Source: Acidimangrovimonas pyrenivorans
GTDB taxonomy: Bacteria; Pseudomonadota; Alphaproteobacteria; Rhodobacterales; Rhodobacteraceae
DNA length: 64,000 nucleotides
Direction: 5' to 3'
Assembly (NCBI RefSeq): GCF_042643245.1
Contig: NZ_JBHRSK010000007.1
Span: 334,397 to 398,396 of the forward strand
The notes beneath the pieces were generated by a model that was not told where the DNA came from, made no database searches, and saw only the letters and a program-made list of their open reading frames with translations. Shown here one piece after another: positions 28,961 through 36,708 of this stretch. The translations under genes and the position numbers were made by a program. The stretch's first letter is position 1; every line of letters starts with the position of its first letter.

Positions 28961-29054
28961 CCACTTTCTGCTTCCAAATATCCTCGGGGGAGTGCCATTG
29001 GAGCGCCATTGGTACGAGCGACAACGGCGACGGGGGCAGACAGCCCCCCGGCCC
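28961..29054 (+). repeat. Family B dispersed repeat, facing copy
   Basis: The copy starts ccactttctgcttccaaata and continues tcctcggggg. After an unrelated ~33-base insert it resumes with gggggcagacagccccccgg (29032-29051). It is in the opposite orientation to 28781-28831, so the two can pair over their ccactttctgct/agcagaaagtg ends. Confidence 0.65.
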
Positions 29055-29057
29055 TTG

Positions 29058-30221
29058 TCACCCGCCCAGCGGGCGGAGCATCTCGCGGCTGATGATGTGG
29101 CGCTGGATCTCGGAGGTGCCTTCCCAGATCCGCTCGACGCGGGCGTCGCGCCAGATGCGTTCCAGCGGCAACTCGTCCATCAGCCCCATGCCGCCATGGA
29201 TCTGGATCGCCTCGTCGGCGATGAAGGCCAGCGCCTCGGTCGCCTTCAGCTTGGCCATCGACATGTCGGCCTCGGTCACCGTGCCCTGGTCGAACTTCCA
29301 GCCCGCCGCCCAGGTCAGCAGTTCCGCCGCCCGCAGCTCGGTCGCCATGTCGGCAAGCTTGAACGACACGCCCTGGAACTTGCCGATCTGCTGGCCGAAC
29401 TGGCGCCGCTCGGCGGCGTAGTCGGTGGCGTGGCCGAGCGCCCGGGCGGCGCGGCCGAGGCTGGTGGCGGCGACCTGCAGCCGGGTGGCGCCGAGCCACT
29501 GGTTGGCGACCTCGAAGCCCTTGTGGACCTCGCCCAGCACCTGGCTCGCCGGCACCCGACAATCGTCGAATTCCAGCACCGAGTTGGTGTAGCCGCGATG
29601 CGAGACATTGCGGTAGCCGTCGCGGACGGTGAAGCCCGGCGTGCCCTTGTCGACGAAGAAGGCGGTGATCTTCTTCTTCGGCCCGCGCGGGGTGTCCTCT
29701 TCGCCGGTCGCCATGAAGACGATGGCGAAGCCGGCGATGTCGGCGTGGGAGATGAAATGCTTGGTGCCGTTGAGCACCCAGTCGCCGCCATCCTGTTTCG
29801 CCGAGGCCTTCATGCCGCGCAGGTCCGAGCCGGCGCCGGGCTCGGTCATCGCCAGGCAATCCCAGGTCTCGCCCTTCATGCAGGGTTCGAGGTATTTCTC
29901 GCGCTGCTCCGGCGTGCCGGCGAGCAGGATGTTCGACGGCCGGGCGACGCAGGTCCAGTGCAGGGCGTAGTTGGCCCGGCCCAGCTCGCGCTCGTAGAGC
30001 AGCCAGGACAGGGTATCGAGCCCGGCGCCGCCGACGTCCTCGGGCATGTTGGCGGCGTAGAGCCCGGCTTCCATCGCCTTGGCCTGGATCTCGCGGATCA
30101 GCTCGGGGCGCAGGTGGCCGGTGCGCTCGACCTCGGCCTCGTGCGGGTAGAGCTCGTTCTCGACGAAGCTGCGCGTCGTCTCGACGATCAGGCTCTGTTC
30201 TTCGGTCAGGCCGAAATTCAT
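29058..30221 (-). CDS. Acyl-CoA dehydrogenase, probable gamma-butyrobetainyl-CoA dehydrogenase
   Basis: This 387-residue FAD enzyme has the standard three-domain layout. The flavin-binding AMTEPGAGSDLRGM and W-loop HFISHADIAGFAIVF are present, and the catalytic base is E367 in IWEGTSEIQR. Clustering with carnitine genes suggests oxidation of gamma-butyrobetainyl-CoA to crotonobetainyl-CoA. General acyl-CoA dehydrogenase activity cannot be excluded by sequence alone. Its start overlaps the stop of the carnitine dehydrogenase gene by four bases. The next gene of the operon is 304 bases downstream, across a repeat pair. Confidence 0.85.
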   Translation of the reverse strand: MNFGLTEEQSLIVETTRSFVENELYPHEAEVERTGHLRPELIREIQAKAMEAGLYAANMPEDVGGAGLDTLSWLLYERELGRANYALHWTCVARPSNILLAGTPEQREKYLEPCMKGETWDCLAMTEPGAGSDLRGMKASAKQDGGDWVLNGTKHFISHADIAGFAIVFMATGEEDTPRGPKKKITAFFVDKGTPGFTVRDGYRNVSHRGYTNSVLEFDDCRVPASQVLGEVHKGFEVANQWLGATRLQVAATSLGRAARALGHATDYAAERRQFGQQIGKFQGVSFKLADMATELRAAELLTWAAGWKFDQGTVTEADMSMAKLKATEALAFIADEAIQIHGGMGLMDELPLERIWRDARVERIWEGTSEIQRHIISREMLRPLGG

Positions 30222-31681
30222 TTCTCTCTCCGCTGTCCGGTGAAGCGCCCGGCGGCTTGCGGGCGCGGCAGGGCCTTGTGGGCCTCGGCGATCGGCCGCA
30301 GCCGGTCCATGATCTCGGGCCGGGCCGGGCAGGCGCGGCCGGCGGCGCTGTCGACATGGACCAGGATCTGCTCCAGCGTCGCCACCGCTTCGCCGTCGCG
30401 CAGGATGCGGACGAAGACATGCATCTTCTTGGCATCGGCCTCGAGCACCTGCAGCGTGCCCAGCAGCCGGTCGCCCAGCTTGGCCTCGCCCATGTTCATC
30501 ATGTGGGTCTCGACGCTGTAATAGCTGTGACCGGCCTCGACATAGGCCATGTCGGCGCCGATCAGCCGCATGAAGGCGTCGGTGGTCTCGGAACAGGCAT
30601 AGAGGTAACGGCTCTCGGTCATGTGGCCGTTGTAGTCGATCCAGCCCGGCAGCACCTGAAGATGGGCCAGTTCCAGCGGTGCGGCCTCGGCCGCGGCCTC
30701 CTCGACGGCGTCCTCGCGGCGGGCATCGTCGTGGTCGCGCAGCACCTTGCCGGCGCCCCAGTTGCGGTCCTTGAGGACGCGGAGGAAGCCGACGAGGTTG
30801 CTGTCGCGGATGCGTTCCAGCTCGCGGATCGAGTATTGGCCCGATTGCGCGTCGGACTGGCCGGCGATCAGGTCGACCAGTTCCTCGTTATATTCCGGCA
30901 CGTCCATCAGCTTGGTCCAGGGCCAGGTCAGGCAGGGACCGAACTGCTCGAGGAAATGCTTCATCCCGGCCTCGCCGCCGGCGATGCGATAGGTCTCGAA
31001 CAGGCCCATCTGGCCCCAGCGCAGGCCGAAGCCCATGCGGATCGCGTCGTCGATCTCCTCGGTCGTGGCGATGCCGTCCTTGACCAGCCACAGCGCCTCG
31101 CGCCAGACCGCCTCGAGGAAGCGGTCGGCGATATGGGCGTCGATCTCCTTGCGGACGTGGAGCGGGTGCATGCCGATGGCACGCAGGGTCTCCTTGGCGC
31201 TCTCGATCAGTTCGGCCGGCGTTTCGCCCGGCACCAGCTCGACCAGCGGCAGCAGGTAGACCGGGTTGAACGGGTGGGTGACGACGATCTCCTCGGGCCG
31301 GGTGGCGCAGCCCTTCAATTCGGACGGCTTGAAGCCCGAGGTCGAGGAGCCGATGACGGTGCCCGGCCGGCTGTGGGACTGGATCTGCTGGTAGACCTTG
31401 CGCTTCAGCTCCAGCCGCTCGGGCACGCTTTCCTGGATCCAGTCGGCCCCGGAAACGGCCTCGGACATGGTGCCGACGAGGCGCAGCGTGCCTTCCTTCG
31501 GCATCGTCATGTCCGACAGCGCCGGCAGGCTGGCGCGGGCGTTTTCCAGCACCTCGGACAGCTTGCGCTCGGCCTCCGGGTCGGGATCGAACACCGCCAC
31601 GTCCCAGCCGGCGAGCAGGAAGCGCGCGGCCCAGCCGCCGCCGATCACCCCGCCGCCGATGATTGCCGCCTGTTTCGCCAT
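30218..31681 (-). CDS. lcdH: L-carnitine dehydrogenase fused to betainyl-CoA thioesterase
   Basis: The product has 487 residues and two enzymes in one chain. Residues about 1-320 are a 3-hydroxyacyl-CoA-dehydrogenase-like NAD enzyme with the Rossmann motif GGGVIGGGWAARF and the domain-2 segment VTHPFNPVYLLPLVELVPG; this part oxidises L-carnitine to 3-dehydrocarnitine. Residues about 345-487 are a hot-dog thioesterase (WIDYNGHMTESRYLYACSE), known in this context to hydrolyse betainyl-CoA to glycine betaine. The fusion is described for carnitine pathways in rhizobia. The start shares one base with the stop of the HD gene (TGATG), so the operon is tightly coupled. Confidence 0.9.
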   Translation of the reverse strand: MAKQAAIIGGGVIGGGWAARFLLAGWDVAVFDPDPEAERKLSEVLENARASLPALSDMTMPKEGTLRLVGTMSEAVSGADWIQESVPERLELKRKVYQQIQSHSRPGTVIGSSTSGFKPSELKGCATRPEEIVVTHPFNPVYLLPLVELVPGETPAELIESAKETLRAIGMHPLHVRKEIDAHIADRFLEAVWREALWLVKDGIATTEEIDDAIRMGFGLRWGQMGLFETYRIAGGEAGMKHFLEQFGPCLTWPWTKLMDVPEYNEELVDLIAGQSDAQSGQYSIRELERIRDSNLVGFLRVLKDRNWGAGKVLRDHDDARREDAVEEAAAEAAPLELAHLQVLPGWIDYNGHMTESRYLYACSETTDAFMRLIGADMAYVEAGHSYYSVETHMMNMGEAKLGDRLLGTLQVLEADAKKMHVFVRILRDGEAVATLEQILVHVDSAAGRACPARPEIMDRLRPIAEAHKALPRPQAAGRFTGQRREK

Positions 31682-32319
31682 CAGGCCTCTCCCTGCTTCT
31701 GTGCCGCACGTTCCGCCGCCACCGCCGCGTCGGTCAGCGCCACCCGGGCGCCTTCGCGCACCGCCTCGGGGTCATAGGCCTTGCGGGCAAAGACCCGTTC
31801 GACCATCGGCGCGAAGAACTCGAGCGGCAGGTCGTCGTAGTCGGGATCGAAGCTGGCCTGGTCCCAGCGTTCGCAGAACTCGGCGCAATCGTCGTAATAG
31901 GGATGATCGCGAAACTTCTCGCGCGTGTTGCGGTCGCCGCCGAGGTGATGGGCGTAGTAGACGCGCTGGAAATCGCCGTGCTTCTCGACGACCCAGGTGC
32001 ATTGCTCGCGCAGGAAAGGGCGCAGGATGGCGGCGGCATATTCGTCGTGATTGTAGGGCGCGTAGATGTCGCCGATATCGTGCAAGAGCGCGGCCACGAC
32101 CCAGTCCTCGTCGGCGCCGTCGCGCCAGGCCCGGGTCGCCGATTGCAGCGAATGGCCGAGCCGGGTGATCTGGTAGCCCGACAGGCTGGCATCCAGCTCG
32201 ACCAGCGCGGTCAGCAGGCGGGCGCCGGTCTTGGCGGCATATTCGGTCTCATGCGCCGTGAGGAACTCGTAATCCTCGCGGTCGCCGTCCTTCATCTGGG
32301 TGAACTTGACCTTTTCCAT
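31681..32319 (-). CDS. HD-domain protein in carnitine operon, possible diiron oxygenase or phosphohydrolase
   Basis: The product is a 212-residue cytoplasmic protein. Potential metal ligands are H56 (LGHSLQSATRA), H80-D81 (ALLHDIGD), H91 (NHDEYAA), H114 (EKHGDF) and D153 (RWDQASFD). This spacing resembles the six-ligand HD oxygenases PhnZ and TmpB rather than a minimal HD hydrolase. However, the two residues that gate PhnZ (a tyrosine and a glutamate 10 and 7 residues before the first histidine, from memory) are L46 and Y49 here. The gene lies between the dehydrocarnitine cleavage gene and the carnitine dehydrogenase, 12 bases after the former and overlapping the latter. The substrate is unknown. 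Confidence 0.8.
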   Translation of the reverse strand: MEKVKFTQMKDGDREDYEFLTAHETEYAAKTGARLLTALVELDASLSGYQITRLGHSLQSATRAWRDGADEDWVVAALLHDIGDIYAPYNHDEYAAAILRPFLREQCTWVVEKHGDFQRVYYAHHLGGDRNTREKFRDHPYYDDCAEFCERWDQASFDPDYDDLPLEFFAPMVERVFARKAYDPEAVREGARVALTDAAVAAERAAQKQGEA

Positions 32320-32331
32320 CGGCTCCCCCCC

Positions 32332-33246
32332 TCAGAGCGCCTTGGGCGCGCGCTTGGTCAGGCCGAGCTTGGCCCGCACCGCTTCCGGGCCGATCACCTT
32401 GGCGCCCATGTTCTCGACGATCCCCGCGGCCCGCTCGACCAGCTGGGCGTTGGTCGCCAGCACGCCCTTGTCGAGCCACAGGTTGTCCTCGAGCCCGACG
32501 CGGACATTGCCCCCGGCCAGCACCGAGGCGGCGACATAGGCCATCTGGTTGCGGCCGAGCGAGAAGGCGCTGAAGGTCCAGTCCTCGGGCACGTTGTTGA
32601 CCATCGCCATGAAGGTGTTGAGGTCGTCCGGCGCCCCCCACGGCACGCCCATGCAGAGCTGGACCAGCGCCGGGGCGTCCAGAACGCCCTCCTTCACCAG
32701 CTGCTTGGCGAACCACAGGTGGCCGGTGTCGAAGGCCTCGATCTCGGGCTTGACGCCCAGCTCGGTCATCATCGCCCCCATCGCCCGCAGCATCCCCGGC
32801 GTGTTGGTCATGACGTAATCGGCCTCGGCGAAGTTCATCGTGCCGCAGTCGAGGGTGCAGATCTCGGGCAGGCATTCGGCGACGTGGCGGACGCGTTCGG
32901 AGGCGCCGATCATGTCGGTGCCTTCGGTCACCGGCAGCGGTTGCTCGGTCGGGCCGAAGACCATGTCGCCGCCCATTCCGGCGGTCAGGTTGAGCACGAC
33001 GTCGGTATCGGATTCGCGGATCCGGTCGGTGACTTCGCGGTAGAGCGCCGGATCGCGCGACGGCGCACCGGTCTCGGGGTCGCGGACATGACAATGGACC
33101 ACGGCGGCCCCGGCGCGGGCGGCGTCGAGCGCGCTCTCGGCGATCTGGGCCGGGCTGCGCGGGACGTGCGGGCTGCGATCCTGGGTGCCGCCCGATCCAG
33201 TGACGGCGCAGGTGATGAAGACCTCTCGGTTCATGGCAAGCGGCAT
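32332..33246 (-). CDS. BKACE-family beta-keto acid cleavage enzyme, probable dehydrocarnitine cleavage enzyme
   Basis: This 304-residue zinc enzyme belongs to the DUF849/BKACE family. The metal-binding HxH pair is H51 and H53 in VVHCHVRDPETG. Further family motifs are LNLTAGMGGDM, EAFDTGHLWFA and VRVGLEDNLWL. In carnitine degradation the enzyme condenses 3-dehydrocarnitine with acetyl-CoA to give betainyl-CoA and acetoacetate. It is the first gene of the operon. The ribosome site aaggaggg lies about six bases before ATG 33246; an in-frame ATG four codons later is less well placed. The thioesterase that finishes the reaction is fused to the dehydrogenase two genes on. Confidence 0.9.
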   Translation of the reverse strand: MPLAMNREVFITCAVTGSGGTQDRSPHVPRSPAQIAESALDAARAGAAVVHCHVRDPETGAPSRDPALYREVTDRIRESDTDVVLNLTAGMGGDMVFGPTEQPLPVTEGTDMIGASERVRHVAECLPEICTLDCGTMNFAEADYVMTNTPGMLRAMGAMMTELGVKPEIEAFDTGHLWFAKQLVKEGVLDAPALVQLCMGVPWGAPDDLNTFMAMVNNVPEDWTFSAFSLGRNQMAYVAASVLAGGNVRVGLEDNLWLDKGVLATNAQLVERAAGIVENMGAKVIGPEAVRAKLGLTKRAPKAL

Positions 33247-33316
33247 GGGTTCCCTCCTTCGTTGGCGCGACTATAGCCGGCTTGCCGCACCCGATTTGAC
33301 GATATACGAAAAAGAT
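33247..33316. promoter_or_regulatory. Divergent promoter region of the carnitine operon and its regulator
   Basis: The region is only 70 bases. On the minus strand a -10-like tatagt (33270-33275) lies about 24 bases before the operon start codon; a -35 match upstream is weak. On the plus strand the AT-rich gatatacgaaaaagatatg abuts the regulator start. Because both starts share this short gap, regulator binding here could control both directions. Confidence 0.5.
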
Positions 33317-34294
33317 ATGGCACAAGACGCAACGATCTTCGCCCGCTCGGACCAGCCGCTGTCGCTGGCGCTGCTGGTGCTGCCGCAGGCCTCGATCCTG
33401 ACCGTCGCCTCGACGCTCGACCCGCTGCGCAGCGCCAACCGGCATCTCGGGCGGCAGGCCTTCCGCTGGCGCGTGGTCTCGCCCGACGGCAAGGCGGTGC
33501 CGCTGACCTGCGGGCTGGAACTGCCCTCGGAAGGCACGCTGGCCGATATCGGCGAGACCGACGCGCTGATCGTCATCGCCGGCTTCCGCCAGGCCGAGGT
33601 GGCGACGCGGCCGCTGATCCGCGAGCTGCGCCGCGTCGCCCATCGCTTCCGGGCGATCGGCGGCATCGATGCCGGCTCCTGGGTGCTGGCCCGGGCCGGG
33701 CTGCTGGATGGCTACGCCGCGACGGTGCATTGGGAGGACCTGGAAGACCTCGCCAACGCCCATCCCGGCGTCGATGTCGTGCCCGACCGTTTCATCGTCT
33801 CGCGCGGGCGGATGACGGCGGGCGGCGCGGCACCGGCCTCGGACATGATGCTGCACCTGATCGGGGCGCGGCACGGACCGGCGATCGCGCTCGAGGTCGC
33901 GGCATCGTTCATCACCATCGCCCGCAGCGGGGCCGAGCCGCAGGTCAGCCCGCAGCCCGCGCCCTTCCCGCGCCGGCTCGATCCCCGCGTCGCCGCCGCC
34001 ATCGCCCGGATGGAGGCCCGGCTGGACGAGCCCGAGCCGGCCGGCGCCGTGGCCCGCGCCATCGGCCTGTCGCCGCGCCGGCTGGAGATGCTGTTCGCCG
34101 AGGCGCTGGGGATGAGCCCCGCCGCCTACGGGCTGAACCTGCGCCTGCAGGCGGCGCGGCGGCTGGTCACCGATACCCGCCATTCGCTGCAGGAGGTCGC
34201 GCTGCGCACCGGCTTCTCCTCGCAATCGGCCTTCTCGCGCGCCTTTCGCCGCCGCTTCGGCCAGAGCCCCTCGGCGCTGCGGCGGGCGGGCTGA
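33317..34294 (+). CDS. GlxA-family AraC-type regulator (CdhR-like)
   Basis: The product has 325 residues. Residues about 1-195 form a DJ-1/PfpI-like amidotransferase-fold sensor domain (LSLALLVLPQASILTVASTL, DALIVIAGF, GGIDAGSWVLARAGLLDG). The C-terminal ~90 residues are an AraC-type double helix-turn-helix, ending LQEVALRTGFSSQSAFSRAF. Regulators of this class control carnitine dehydrogenase genes in Pseudomonas (CdhR), and the divergent position here strongly suggests the same job. The inducer is probably carnitine. ATG at 33317 has a weak gaaaaaga lead. Confidence 0.88.
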   Translation: MAQDATIFARSDQPLSLALLVLPQASILTVASTLDPLRSANRHLGRQAFRWRVVSPDGKAVPLTCGLELPSEGTLADIGETDALIVIAGFRQAEVATRPLIRELRRVAHRFRAIGGIDAGSWVLARAGLLDGYAATVHWEDLEDLANAHPGVDVVPDRFIVSRGRMTAGGAAPASDMMLHLIGARHGPAIALEVAASFITIARSGAEPQVSPQPAPFPRRLDPRVAAAIARMEARLDEPEPAGAVARAIGLSPRRLEMLFAEALGMSPAAYGLNLRLQAARRLVTDTRHSLQEVALRTGFSSQSAFSRAFRRRFGQSPSALRRAG

Positions 34295-34414
34295 GCGGCC
34301 GCGCGGATGAGCGATTGAACAAGGGCAGCGCCCGGCCCGTCCGGGGCGGCTACGAGCGGTGCGGTTCGGTCGTCAAAGCCCCGGCGGCGCGCGCTTTGCA
34401 CCCCCTCGCCAACA

Positions 34415-34474
34415 GCGCCCGCCCCGGTGGGGGACGGGTCGGGCGCTGCCCGGCGTAAACGCCGGGCGAAACAG
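34415..34474 (+). repeat. Compound palindromic repeat, family A copy 3
   Basis: The first hairpin is gcgccc (34415-34420) to gggcgc (34441-34446) around gccccggtgggggacgggtc. The second is gcccggcg (34448-34455), taaa, cgccgggc (34460-34467), then gaaacag. Here the neighbours are not convergent: it lies downstream of the GlxA-like regulator and upstream of lldD. Confidence 0.7.
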
Positions 34475-34528
34475 TTGGGAAGAGTTGCCTCGCCCCGTCC
34501 GCTCGAAGTCATTGCGCAAACCGGCATT

Positions 34529-34553
34529 GATTGGTAACCGCTTTTTACCAATC
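34529..34553. promoter_or_regulatory. Inverted repeat upstream of lldD, candidate operator
   Basis: Nine-base perfect arms gattggtaa (34529-34537) and ttaccaatc (34545-34553) are separated by seven bases and end 18 bases before the lldD start codon. The half-site TTGGT/ACCAA resembles FadR/LldR/PdhR-type GntR operators, but the spacing is larger than in those. It could be a repressor site or a leader hairpin. Confidence 0.5.
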
Positions 34554-34571
34554 CTCGCGAAAGGCCAGGCC

Positions 34572-35735
34572 ATGCCCGTCATCACCAATATCGCCGATCT
34601 CAAGGACCTGCACCGCCGGCGCACGCCGAAGATGTTCTACGACTATGCCGAGAGCGGCAGCTATACCGAGCAGACCTTCCGCGAGAACACGACCGATTTC
34701 GAGAAGCTGCGCCTGCGCCAGAAGGTGGCGGTCGACATGTCCGGCCGGACCACGGAAAGCGAGATGATCGGCCGCAAGGTGGCGATGCCGGTGGCGCTGG
34801 CGCCGGTCGGCCTGACCGGGATGCAGCGCGCCGACGGCGAGATCAAGGCGGCCAGGGCGGCCGAGAAGTTCGGCGTGCCCTTCACCCTGTCGACGATGTC
34901 GATCTGCTCGATCGAGGATGTCGCCGCCCACACCACGAAACCGTTCTGGTTCCAGCTCTACGTCATGCGCGACTGGGAGTTCGTCGAGGCGATCCTTGAA
35001 CGGGCCAGGAAGGCGGGCTGCGACGCGCTGGTGCTGACGCTCGACCTGCAGATCCTCGGCCAGCGCCACAAGGACCTCAAGAACGGCCTCTCGGCGCCGC
35101 CGAAGATGACCCTGCCGACGATGATCAACCTCGCCACCAAGTGGCAATGGGGGCTCGAGATGCTGGCCACCAAGCGCCGCTTCTTCGGCAATATCGTCGG
35201 CCATGCCAAGGGCGTCGGCGACGCCTCGTCGCTGTTCAGCTGGACCGCCGAGCAGTTCGACCCCAAGCTCGACTGGGACAAGATCGCCCGCATCCGCGAC
35301 ATGTGGGGCGGCAAGCTGATCCTCAAGGGCGTGCTGGACGAGGAGGACGCCCGGATCTGCGCCGATTTCGGCGCCGACGCGCTGATCGTTTCGAACCATG
35401 GCGGCCGCCAGCTCGACGGCGCCCTGTCCTCGATCCGGATGCTGCCGCGCATCGTCCGCGCCGTCGGCAAGGACATCGAGGTCCATATGGACAGCGGCAT
35501 CCGCTCGGGCCAGGACGTGCTCAAGGCGCTCGCGCTCGGCGCCAAGGGCACCTATATCGGCCGCGCCTTCATCTACGGCCTCGGCGCGATGGGGGAAGAG
35601 GGCGTGACCAAGGCGCTCGAGGTGATCCAGAAGGAGCTCGACATCTCGATGGCGCTGTGCGGCGAGCGCGACGTCAAGGAGCTACGGCACGAGAACCTGC
35701 TGGTGCCGGCGGATTTCGAGGGCGACTGGGTCTGA
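34572..35735 (+). CDS. lldD: FMN-dependent L-lactate dehydrogenase LldD
   Basis: This 387-residue membrane-associated flavoenzyme oxidises L-lactate to pyruvate and passes electrons to the quinone pool. The N-terminal FYDYAESGSYTEQTFRENT and the FMN-site segments ALAPVGLTGMQ, FQLYVMRDW, LTLDLQILGQR and the catalytic SNHGGRQLDG (with the base histidine) are all present. It ends close to E. coli LldD in length (396). No lldP or lldR is adjacent; the inverted repeat upstream may be the control site. ATG at 34572 has only a weak aaagg lead. Confidence 0.92.
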   Translation: MPVITNIADLKDLHRRRTPKMFYDYAESGSYTEQTFRENTTDFEKLRLRQKVAVDMSGRTTESEMIGRKVAMPVALAPVGLTGMQRADGEIKAARAAEKFGVPFTLSTMSICSIEDVAAHTTKPFWFQLYVMRDWEFVEAILERARKAGCDALVLTLDLQILGQRHKDLKNGLSAPPKMTLPTMINLATKWQWGLEMLATKRRFFGNIVGHAKGVGDASSLFSWTAEQFDPKLDWDKIARIRDMWGGKLILKGVLDEEDARICADFGADALIVSNHGGRQLDGALSSIRMLPRIVRAVGKDIEVHMDSGIRSGQDVLKALALGAKGTYIGRAFIYGLGAMGEEGVTKALEVIQKELDISMALCGERDVKELRHENLLVPADFEGDWV

Positions 35736-35885
35736 GGACCGCCGGGCCTTCGAGGACGCGGCGCCGCGCCTTCCGCGCCCGGCGCCGCTTTCGCCCTTCC
35801 CTTCGCGGCGAATCTCCCCTATAGGCCTGCCTTCGTGGCCATGCACCCTTGGAGGATGGCCATCTGCAACCAATGGAGACCTCAA

Positions 35886-36521
35886 ATGGCTGGCAAGATC
35901 CCTGATCTTAACGCCGAGGTACGGACGGGGACAGGCAAGGGGGCCGCTCGTCAAGCTCGTCGTGAGGGCTACGTACCCGGTATCGTTTATGGTGGCGGCG
36001 TCGATCCGCTTCCCATCAACCTGGAATTCAACCCGCTGCTGACCCGGCTGCGCGCCGGTCGCTTCCTGTCGACCCTGTTCAACCTCAAGGTTCCGGGCCA
36101 GGACGACGTCCGCGTCATCTGCCGCGGCGTTCAGCGCGACGTGGTCAAGGATCTGCCGACGCATGTCGATTTCATGCGCCTGCACCGGACCTCGCGGATC
36201 AACCTCTTCATCCATGTCGAGTTCGAAGGCCACGACACCGCGCCGGGCCTCAAGCGCGGCGGCACGCTGGTCGTGGTGCGCCCCGAAGTCGAGCTGGAAG
36301 TGACCGCGGGCGACATCCCGGAGATGCTGACCGTCGACCTGACCGGCCGCGATATCGGCGATGTCATCCACATCAACGATATCGAGCTGCCGAAAGGCGC
36401 CAAGCCGACCATCGACCGCAACTTCGTCATCGCCAACATCGCGGCCCCGTCGGGCCTGAAGGCGAGCGACGAGGGCGAAGAAGGTGAAGGCGGCGAAGAG
36501 GGCGCGGCCGCCGAGGAGTGA
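35886..36521 (+). CDS. rplY: Ribosomal protein bL25, CTC form
   Basis: This 211-residue 5S-rRNA-binding protein is the long form of L25, with an N-terminal L25 domain (GKGAARQARREGYVPGIVYGG) and a C-terminal TL5/CTC beta domain (about 95-185). The tail is strongly acidic, made almost only of E, G and A. ATG at 35886 has ggaga at 35876-35880. A frame extending 17 codons upstream from GTG lacks a ribosome site. A strong terminator follows, so it is monocistronic; pth, its usual partner, is not downstream. Confidence 0.95.
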   Translation: MAGKIPDLNAEVRTGTGKGAARQARREGYVPGIVYGGGVDPLPINLEFNPLLTRLRAGRFLSTLFNLKVPGQDDVRVICRGVQRDVVKDLPTHVDFMRLHRTSRINLFIHVEFEGHDTAPGLKRGGTLVVVRPEVELEVTAGDIPEMLTVDLTGRDIGDVIHINDIELPKGAKPTIDRNFVIANIAAPSGLKASDEGEEGEGGEEGAAAEE

Positions 36522-36554
36522 TCCCCGGCCCTTCGATCCTCGAAGCGATTGCGA

Positions 36555-36605
36555 ACGCGGCGCCCCCGGGCGCCGCGTTTTGCTTTTGCCCGTTTTGCTT
36601 TTGCC
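36555..36605 (+). terminator. Intrinsic terminator of rplY with duplicated tail
   Basis: The stem is cgcggcgccc pairing with gggcgccgcg, followed by ttttgctttt. The 15-base tail cgttttgcttttgcc is present twice in tandem (36576-36590 and 36591-36605), giving two T-tracts. Confidence 0.9.
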
Positions 36606-36708
36606 GGTGCAGTTGGCCCCCATTCCGCTTCTTCGGACCCTTCCCGACCCTGCTGCCAGGCACCGCAGCCGCGGGGCGCAGCAGCGCAGGGCGGCAACGC
36701 CCCCCGGC

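Noticed and set aside
30257..33276. Overlapping plus-strand frames across the carnitine operon
   Set aside because: They are antisense to five recognised enzymes and have the typical shadow composition of GC-rich genes.
34319..34350. Fourth copy of the family A repeat
   Set aside because: It shares the gcgcccg start and a ggggcgg stretch, but the second hairpin and the gaaac tail are absent.
35835..35885. Earlier GTG start for rplY
   Set aside because: The 17 extra codons are not seen in L25 proteins, and the ggaga site fits ATG 35886.
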